Shown here: in pieces, positions 21,060 through 28,266 of the stretch | Numbering within the stretch: the first letter of the stretch is position 1 | Layout of the letters: every line of letters starts with the position of its first letter | NCBI GenBank assembly: GCA_948144175.1 | Contig: CANXME010002486.1 | Coordinates: forward strand, 1,612,001 to 1,676,000 | Reading direction: 5' to 3' | From: Closterium sp. NIES-65 | Taxonomy: Eukaryota > Streptophyta > Zygnematophyceae > Desmidiales > Closteriaceae | Length of the DNA: 64,000 nt | The notes under the pieces: generated by a model | Told to the model about the DNA's origin: nothing | The model's input: the letters and a program-made list of their open reading frames with translations, nothing else | Database searches by the model: none | Made by a program: the position numbers and the translations under genes

Positions 21060-21593
21060 TCAAGGAGTCTGACAGCTAAGTGTAGGGAGAAGGAGCAAGC
21101 ATTGGGGAGCCAGGAGGCAACTGTGTCTGAGACGAGGCAAACGGTGGACACAGGAGAGGTCGAGTGAGGCCAGTGGAAGACGGGAGACTAAGAACCTGGC
21201 GAAGGGCCGAGTTAGGTGGTAGGGCTGCGGGTAGAAAAAAGGTCGGCGCGGTGCAGTACCCGTACCGTTAGTAGCTCCAGTACCTCCAGCACTAGCACCT
21301 CCAGTACCTCCAGCTCCGGCGCCTCCAGCACCAGCAGCACCTCCAGCACCAGCACCTCCAGCACCAGCACCTCCAGCTCCGGTAGCTCCAGCACCTCTAG
21401 TACGAGCACCTCCAGGTTCAGCAACTCTAGCACCTCCAGTAGCTCCAGTTCCAGCGCCTCCAGCACCAAGAGCACCTCCAGCACCACCACCTTTAGCTCC
21501 GGTAGCTCCAGCACCTCTAGTACAAGCACCTCCATGACCAGTAGCTCCAGCACCTCCAGTACAGTGCGAAAGGAATGTAGCTCTGATAGCCAA
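21060..21593 (-). pseudogene. pol: C4 pol fragment: Gly/Ala-rich linker
   Basis: The minus strand reads GAGATGAGGAG-type repeats encoded by CTCCAGCACC units, then FARFLVSRLPLASLDL, corresponding to the integrase-to-reverse-transcriptase linker of the family. Upstream integrase is absent, so C4 is truncated at about 21593. The Ser/Thr-rich frame on the plus strand is a shadow of this repeat. Confidence 0.6.
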
Positions 21594-21844
21594 GTGTTAC
21601 GAGTGCAATTTATTGAGGTAGCAAGGATTGCACTAAAGTTGCAAATGAGCAAAGGCATGAGCGAATATATACAGCGAAACATGTAAACGGTAACGCGGTG
21701 CGTGCGAGCTAGCTAGTGCGATGCTGGGAGTGAGGTTTGAGCTAGTCCCAAAGCATCGCCCGCCTTGGTCCAGTTCAGCGATGCATGGCTTGGGAAATGT
21801 GATGTGAGAAGGCGGCGTAATAGCGTTAGTAGTAACGGACGAAG
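21594..21844. other. Unassigned interval between C4 and N1
   Basis: I see no gene or repeat that I recognise. If N1 and one CGAAG are removed, this stretch is continuous with 23323 onward. Confidence 0.5.
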
Positions 21845-21986
21845 TGTCCGAATAGCAGCTAGAAAGTTAGAGCAGGAAAGAGGGGTTTGGACTAGCAGCA
21901 GCAAGATACATATAGGAAACCCTAAATTGGGATGTACTCGCTATAGAGTACCCCACTGCATGCTAGACAAATACAACATTCTGACA
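21845..21986 (-). repeat. N1 3' LTR
   Basis: TGTCCGAATAGC...ATTCTGACA, with the polypurine tract complement CACCCCCATAGCC directly after it. Confidence 0.88.
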
Positions 21987-22599
21987 CACCCCCATAGCCA
22001 AAGTTGGGTGTAATCAGCACAATAAGCAGGCAGAGCAATAGCTCACAATGATAAGCAAAGCTAGAGGCTATCACAGAGGGCAAGTGAGTAGGAGGAGAGA
22101 ATGTGGGGGCGAGAAGATGGGAAGCGACGGCTGAAGCTGCAGACACACGGGCAACAAGAGCGGCGCGCACTGTGGCTACCGGCGGAAGAGCCCCGGACTG
22201 CAGGAGTAACAGGCTCCGCGGCTAAGACGAGCGGCAGGAGCAACGGACCCATGGGTGACAGGCGCAGCAGGCTCTCTGGGCTACCAGCGGCAAAGCCCCG
22301 GACTACAGGTGCTGCGGACGACAAGACGGCTGCCTCCACTCAACCTCCCTCGGCTGTCCCACACCCCTTTCACACACCCCCTGCTGTTCCACTAGCACTG
22401 CTCACACGCCACCCCCCTAGTACCACTTCGATGGCTCCCACACATCCACCCCCCTCAGCAGCAGCTGCAATAGTGGGAGACGGAGGAGGAGGAGGAGCAG
22501 GGGACGGCGCACACACCCCCAGACTCGCCACCCCCAAACCCTAACACAGGCAGCACGGGGCAGGAGCACGGGTAGCGCGCAAGCGGAAGCGGGGTGGCG

Positions 22600-22831
22600 C
22601 GCTGGTCCCTAAGGCGCCTCGACGTGCGACGGGAGGGGGCGACGCGCGGGCCCCCGGGGCGCCTCGACGGGCAACGGGAGGGGCAACGCGCGGGCCCCCG
22701 GGGCGCCACGACGGGCGACGGGAGGGGGGCGACGCGCGGGCCCCCAGGGCGCCGCGGCGGGCGACGGGAGGGGGGGGGGGGGGGGGGCGACGCGCAGGCC
22801 CCCAGGGCGCCGCGACGGGCGACGGGAGAGG

Positions 22832-22866
<35 letters not shown>

Positions 22867-22960
22867 CGACGCGCAGGCCCCCAGGGTGCCACGACAGGCG
22901 ACGAGAGGGGACAGCACGCGGGGCCCCGGGGCGCCACGACGGGCGACAAAACCGCCGCGC
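22600..22960 (-). repeat. N1 internal minisatellite and poly-G tracts
   Basis: Units of roughly 40-50 bp containing GGGCGACGGGAGGGG...GCGACGCGCGGGCCCCC repeat about seven times, some with expanded runs of G (the longest at about 22832-22867). Translation on the minus strand gives repeated RRPGGPRVAP-type text; I treat this as repeat coding potential, not a gene. Confidence 0.7.
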
Positions 22961-23175
22961 TCTCCCGGGGCGCGCGGCGGGCAGGAAACCGCCACGCGCC
23001 CCGAGCGCGTGGCAGCCAGGCACGCGGCGGGAAGAAAAAACGCCACGCGCGCAGGGTGCGCGGCAGGAAGAAAACGTCGCGCGCCCGGGGCGCGTGATAG
23101 GCAGGACAGCAGCGGAAGCATAGGGTGGGCCCATCCTTAGGATCGACCAGAGAGGGTCGACCTGCTCTGATAGCA

Positions 23176-23317
23176 TGTCAGAATAGCAGCTAGAAAGTTA
23201 GAACAGGAAAGAGGGGTTTGGACTAGCAGCAGTGGGATACATATAGGAAATCCTGAATTGGGCTGTACTCGCTATAGAGTACCCCACTGCAGGCTAGACA
23301 AATACAACATTCTGATA
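23176..23317 (-). repeat. N1 5' LTR
   Basis: TGTCAGAATAGC...ATTCTGATA, next to the primer site ending at 23175. Confidence 0.88.
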
Positions 23318-23322
23318 CGAAG

Positions 23323-23879
23323 AAACGGTTGGTCCTGTACGCGATGTTGGGATCCGCAGTAAGGAATGCTGAAAAAAATCATTAGGGCATGTAAAATTCC
23401 CAGATTTATGCGCGATTTGGTTTTCGCTGGAGTTCCGTCGTCCATCTAGTCGACAATATATTTTTTTTCGAGAAAGATGACGGTTTGGTTGATAACGCGT
23501 TGATTGATTTGTGGCCCAAGTTTTATGTTTTGCATATTTGACAGCTTTGGTGGCCGATTTGTATGACGTTTTATTTATGCTGTAAAATTTGCAGTTGCTA
23601 CAGAAGCCGGATATGTGCGAATGGGTCGCACATTTCAGGGCGAAATTTCTCATTAGGGCGAAGCCGCGGTGGGTTCCCATATTCTATCGTTATGCGATAC
23701 CGTGCGACGTCGCAACTAAACATTGCTCACTATGACGACTACTTGGCCAGATTGGAGTCGACGCGGCGTCAAATACATGTTGACCAATCCAACCAGCCAT
23801 CTGATTTGCAAAATATTGCCAAATTTAACGGCGTTCGCCTTTTTTCAACGAACGTCATTAGCTGGTTACTTCAGCCTCT
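23323..23879. other. AT-richer interval with no recognised feature
   Basis: About 550 bp of lower GC than its surroundings. Short ORFs on both strands lack domain-like composition. I see no LTR, tRNA or repeat. It may be host intergenic DNA or an unrecognised element end. Confidence 0.5.
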
Positions 23880-24011
23880 TAGTCCCAGTTCTTAGTCCTT
23901 AGCCGTTTTTCAGCCTAGTTCCCTAGTATAAAGTCGTTAGATGCACCCTTTTGACCCCATTCTTCCCTGGTGAGTTCAGTTCACCCTCAAAACCGGTGGC
24001 TCGTTCGAGAG

Positions 24012-24014
<3 letters not shown>

Positions 24015-24098
<84 letters not shown>
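24015..24098 (+). repeat. (GA)42 microsatellite in NL1
   Basis: A pure 84-bp GA run preceded by CGTTCGAGAGAGC. The Arg-Glu and Ser-Leu ORFs covering it are artefacts of the dinucleotide repeat. Confidence 0.95.
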
Positions 24099-24104
<6 letters not shown>

Positions 24105-24108
24105 AGGA

Positions 24109-27100
24109 GTGCGAGGGGCCAGAGGGGGACGGGGCGAAAGAGGCCCAATTGTCGGCGGAAGGGCCACGCTCGTGAGAACGGGAACGTGGCGGGAACGCCA
24201 CGAGCGACCGGAGCAAGCGGAGCCTGCAACAAATCACGACGAAGAAGATGATGCAAACACCGATGAGGGGGGCGATTATGTAGCTGAATCAGCGAAGCCA
24301 TCAGAGGAAATCTCGTTGGAGGACGAGGAGGGAGTACACATGACGAGAAGAGCTGGGGAGCAAAGGAGAACCCAGAACAATGGGGTAAACCCCCACGGCG
24401 ATAACCCTCAGGGTACGAGAATTAGGAACGAGGAAGCGCCAGGAGTAAGGGGAAACCCTTAGGTGGTGGGAGAAAATGGGGACGCACCCAACGAGGGACA
24501 TAATGACTCTGGGGTCAGATCACCGTCTGACCTGGCAGATGATTCTGCCATCCGGAAGCTAGCAGCCACGTGGGATAAATACCCACTCCAAAAAGGGGAT
24601 CAACCCTTCGTGGTCCGCAGAATGCCGCCCAAGATACTGGAAAGCTACACGCTCTGTCTCCTGGCGCCACTCATTCGACTCTCGAAGAATCCTGACTGCC
24701 CAGGTGCATGGGCGATCCTGCAGTATCTGCCAAGGCTGACGCTACGCCCGGCCTCTGAACCTGTTGAAGGCAGTCGGTGGACAGCAATAGAGCTGCGCCT
24801 GCACCAGTTCCAACTCGGCAGCTGGCAGGCCCTCTTCACCGACGCATGTGTTATCCCCGACAATGAGAGCCCGACACGACACCAACCGGATGACGCGGGT
24901 TTATGCGCAAGGGCGGAAGGGTTGATACGGAAAGGAAACATTTCCAAGGCGGTAGCAGCGTTACGAACTACACCGCTCGCAGAAGCAACGGCAACAACTT
25001 TGACTGCCCTCCAAGCGAAACACCCCGCAGCCGAAACTTCGCTACCGGGTCTGGTTACAGGGTTCAACCGCTCGACCCTCAGCATGTCAGCGGACGAACT
25101 TCGCGAAATCCTGAAGAAATGCCCGAACGGGGTTGGAGCAGGCCCATCTGGCACCTGCTTCGAACACCTCAAGGATCCGGCACTGGCAAACGGGGAGGTG
25201 CTTATTCTACTCGCTAAGGTAGTGGCGTACCTGCTGAGCACGTTCCAAACACAAGCGACCCGCGATTTGCTGCTGCCTTCACGGTTGATCGCCCTAGAAA
25301 AGCCAGGAGGAGGAGTCCGGCCTATTGCGATAGGGGAGGCTATCCTTCGAGTCGTAGCTAAGGCGGCATTGCGTGGTTTAACCGAGAACATTAAGGATTT
25401 TTTCCTACCAGTCCAGTTCGGGGTAGCGATACCGGGAGGCGCAGAGTGTATCGTCCACTCCGTCAGATCGCTACTAAGGGACGACGACACACGAGTAGCG
25501 CTGCAGCTGGACATAGAAAACGCCTTCAGCAGTGTCAAACGGGCGGCTTTCTTCAACGCTCTCTCCCAGTCCAGTTTGCTGCAGCTCATGCCCCTGGCCC
25601 AAACTCTCTACGGGGCACCGTCGTCACTCTTGGTCGACGAACGTTTAGGAGTGAACCATATCCTCTCGTCACGCGGGGTGCGTTAAGGGGACCCGCTCGG
25701 TCCACTACTCTTCGCGGCAGCAATTCAACCATGCCTGCTAAGCACGGCGACCTTCTTACCGGAAGTCGCGATAGTGGCCTACGCCGATGACATAACGATA
25801 GTGGGGCCGAAGGAGGCCTGCTATGAGGCCTTTGGGGCCATTACCAGGGAGCTGGCAACGCTCGGCCTCCGTTGCAACATCGCAAAATCGTCGGCATGGG
25901 GACAATCGCTAGCGGATGACCGCGGCACGCCACCTCCCATCGGCCTGCAGCAGATCACAAATGGGATCCGGGTTCTAGGCAGCCCAGTCGGCTTGCCTGC
26001 CTTCTGCACCACCCAAGCACAAACACGGCTTGATGAGGCGTCGGCCCCGCTACCTCTGGTGGCGCAGCTCCACCCGCAGAGCGCAATGCTCATCCTCACA
26101 AGGAGCATATCCCACCGAATCTCCTACTTTCTGCGGACGACACCGGCGGAAGTCCTGGGGAGAGAGGAGTGGAGGGGCTGGAGTGAGACCCTGATGGCAA
26201 CGGCACTAGCAGCAGCGAAGCTTTGAGTACCTTCAAACGAGGTGAAGAGGAGTCTGTTGTGGCGCCAGGGGAGTCTGCCGGTCAGGTTGGGAGGCTTGGG
26301 GATTATTGACCCAGTCTTCGAGGCACCTGCGGCCTACATCGCCTCGGTCACGGCGGCGCAGCAGTTGCTGCGCCAGATGAACCTGCCTGAGGCCTATCTC
26401 CTGAGCAAGGCGGTCGAGCTGCTGTGCCACGATTGGACCCCTGTCCCACCCGGCATCAACCCCCTGACAACTCTGGAAGCTGGGCTACCATAGCTGCACG
26501 GGCGGCACTACACACTTACAGGGAGCAGCCGGCGGGACAGGGGAACCTTCAACTGACCCTGTCTCGCCACATCAATGAGACGAGGGCGGCGGAGCTGCTG
26601 GCTGACACAATAGAAGACCTCCCAGGGAAGGACTGTGGGCACGCAGTACGGCTCATCAGTTTGAAAGGGGTGGGCGCGGGGGACTGGCTCCATGCCGCCC
26701 CAACGAGATCTTACCTTACTTTCGCCCCTGGTCAGTTCTCGTTGGCACTTGGCTTTCGCCTCGGCATGGCTCTTCCAGTCACAGTCACCTGCCCGTGCAA
26801 GCGCGCCAACACTACAATCACGGACACGAGCCTGGCAAACCACCTCTTGCGGTGTGGGTACGGGGGAGATGTCGTCCGCACACACAATGCTCTAGTGTTT
26901 ACTCTGATCCGGATGGCAAAGGAGGCCGACTTCACGGTTCTCCACGAAACCACTGCCTTTTCCCCACCGGTGCTGAGGAAGAGAGGAGACCTTGCTATTC
27001 GGGACAAGGAGTCAAATGAGAATTGGGTCACAGACGTGAGAGTGACCGACCCAGTGCTGCAGTGCCGTGACAAGCGCGCCCGGAAGCCACCTGGATGGGC

Positions 27101-27311
27101 GGCAAGAGAAGCTTTAGAGAGGAAACACAGGATCTATGAGGGGCGGCCTGACTACGTGGGTTTCTTTGGGTTGGCAGTGGAAACATACGGTGCCCTAGCT
27201 ACGGATACACAGCAGTTCATCCGCTTGTTAGCAACCTCGACGACGAAGAGAAGGTTCTGCCAGGGGAGGCTCACCACCACCACTGCTCGGCTCATCGCTC
27301 ACTACAGGTAG
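24109..27311 (+). pseudogene. NL1 polyprotein: reverse transcriptase and C-terminal RLE-like nuclease
   Basis: One frame runs from 24109 to 26493, broken by TAG at 24460-24462, TAA within GVR*GDPLGP (25684-25686) and TGA at about 26224. After a frameshift near 26450 it continues to 27311. Domains in order: acidic N-terminus; RT blocks FNRSTLSM, GVGAGPSGTCFEHL, RLIALEKPGGGVRPIAIGE, LQLDIENAFSSV and AYADD (25780-25791); then the thumb. The C-terminal part has CPCK...NHLLRCG and RGDLAIR...WVTDVRVTDP, resembling the zinc motif and PD-(D/E)XK-like nuclease that follow RT in R2-type elements (family knowledge). RT catalysis looks intact in sequence; expression is blocked. Confidence 0.85.
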
Positions 27312-27773
27312 CGCTTCAGCGTCATGCTCCAGCGCTCACAGGCCTCGTCATTCCTGAACAAGTCGAACATAGGCGGCCAGGGACCCTTGGGAACCTAGCC
27401 TAGGGGATCTCTGGCAAGTCCTGGAGGATGAGATGGACGGGGTGATGGGTCAGTGAGCGGGATAGCAATTGCATGGGTGTCTAGCTGAGTGTTAGCCAAA
27501 TGCATTTCCGGCTCCTGCCTTGTTTGCTTGCCCTGCCTTGCCTTGCTTGCCTTGCTCGGGTTGGCCTTGCCTTGTGTGCCTGTTCTGTGTGTTTTGCATC
27601 CCCTCCCTTGCCCTCAAGGTCCTGACCTACTGGCACAGAGGACTTGCTTGCCTGGCCACCCGTGGTGCCTACCTCAGCCCTGCCAAGCATTACCGGCTGC
27701 TCTTAGTACTAGGGATGTTCTGCACCTATTCTTGCCATGCTTGTACCCCTATGAACCTATCAATGAAGGACTG

Positions 27774-27776
<3 letters not shown>
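27312..27776 (+). other. NL1 3' region
   Basis: Non-coding. Includes a CCTTGCCTTGCTTGCC-rich stretch at about 27515-27580. The last 25 bp (ATCAATGAAGGACTGCTTGAGAG) closely match the sequence before the (GA)n that separates NL2 from NL3, so they are either a conserved 3' end or part of the next element's 5' edge. Confidence 0.6.

Positions 27777-27853
<77 letters not shown>
27777..27853 (+). repeat. (GA)n microsatellite between NL1 and NL2
   Basis: 77 bp of GA, directly following CTGCTT and followed by GAATAGCC, the start of the NL2 5' UTR repeat. Confidence 0.95.
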
Positions 27854-27856
<3 letters not shown>

Positions 27857-28111
27857 TAGCCTCTACCCTCTGCCCCTAGCCTCTGCCCCCCGCCCCTAGC
27901 CTACTTAAGGCCTTTCTAAGGCCATTTCCTCATTGTTAGTTTGGCGGCTGAGATTTTTGCGTGCGTTCGAGAGAGCGAGAGAGAGAGAGAGAGAGAGAGA
28001 GAGGAATAGCCTCTACCCTCTGCCCCTAGCCTCTGCCCCCCGCCCCTAGCCTACTTAAGGCCTTTCTAAGGCCATTTCCTCATTGTTAGTTTGGCGGCTG
28101 AGATTTTTGCG
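27854..28111 (+). repeat. NL2 duplicated 5' UTR unit (150-bp period)
   Basis: 27854-27961 and 28004-28111 are the same roughly 108-bp sequence (GAATAGCCTCTACC ... GCTGAGATTTTTGCG), apparently without differences, separated by CGTTCGAGAGAGCGA plus GA (27977-28003). Each unit holds CCTACTTAAGG and TCCTCATTGTTAG; NL3 has the comparable CCTAGTATAAAG and TCCTCATTGTTCG. The repeat resembles 5' promoter monomers of some non-LTR elements in arrangement, not in sequence. Confidence 0.85.
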
Positions 28112-28118
28112 CTCGCGC

Positions 28119-28260
28119 CGGCCGCCTTCGGCGGCCGACGCTCGACAGCGCGGCCTTCGGCCGCGCGTAAAGGGGACGGCAAGCATACACGCAAGGAACC
28201 ATTAATAGCAAAGAAACATTACACCAATGGCACCACCTACCGCGGCCTAGCCGCGTGGTA
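28119..28260 (+). promoter_or_regulatory. NL2 leader stem-loops
   Basis: Three perfect hairpins: CGGCCGCC-TTC-GGCGGCCG (28119-28137), GCGCGGCC-TTC-GGCCGCGC (28148-28166) and CGCGGC-CTA-GCCGCG (28241-28255). The first two place UUCG-type loops on GC stems. NL3 keeps all three; its first hairpin has GAA in place of TTC while the stem is unchanged. A role in RNA processing or translation is inference; I could not fit a known ribozyme by eye. Confidence 0.65.
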
Positions 28261-28266
28261 CACTAA

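Larger units (their letters stand above)
11101..21593 (-). mobile_element. C4: decayed Ty1/copia element split by C5
   Basis: The 3' LTR (11101-11223), RNase H and the end of the reverse transcriptase (11576-12249) lie left of C5. The rest of the reverse transcriptase (19827-20965) and the linker (21060-21593) lie right of it. The break point in the intact family sequence, GAGTCAAGGTAATGG, is duplicated as TAAGG (12250-12254) and TCAGG (19827-19831). Integrase, gag and the 5' LTR are missing; the element stops near 21593. Confidence 0.85.
21845..23317 (-). mobile_element. N1: 1.47-kb non-autonomous copia-like LTR element, CGAAG duplication
   Basis: Two 142-bp LTRs (21845-21986 and 23176-23317) differ at about 10 positions. 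CGAAG flanks both sides (21840-21844 and 23318-23322). The primer site on the element strand is TGCTATCAGAGCAGGTC and the polypurine tract GGCTATGGGGGTG, close to those of C1/C3/C6. There is no gag, protease, integrase or reverse transcriptase. The internal part carries AGACACACGGGCAAC and GCCCCGGACTACAGG blocks shared with N2, then G/C minisatellite with G runs around 22711-22728, 22769-22788 and 22832-22867. Presumably mobilised by the autonomous copias. Confidence 0.88.
23880..27776 (+). mobile_element. NL1: non-LTR retrotransposon (RT plus restriction-like endonuclease)
   Basis: The 5' region (23880-24010) shares AGTCCTTAGCC and CCTAGTATAAAGT with the NL3 5' UTR (40250-40290). Then come CGTTCGAGAGAGCGAGAGA, a (GA)42 tract (24015-24098) and one long damaged ORF (24109-27311). 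About 460 bp of apparent 3' region follows and ends at the next (GA)n. There are no LTRs and no apurinic-type endonuclease at the N-terminus. It is the most diverged of the three NL copies and lacks the stem-loop leader of NL2 and NL3. Confidence 0.8.

Noticed and set aside
22455..23176. 200-residue Pro/Arg-rich ORFs in N1, and 300-400-residue ones in N2 (57631-58889)
   Set aside because: Generated by minisatellites with periods near a multiple of three; the N1 and N2 versions do not align as proteins outside the repeat.
24015..24098. Arg-Glu and Ser-Leu repeat ORFs over (GA)n
   Set aside because: Pure dinucleotide repeat translated in several frames.
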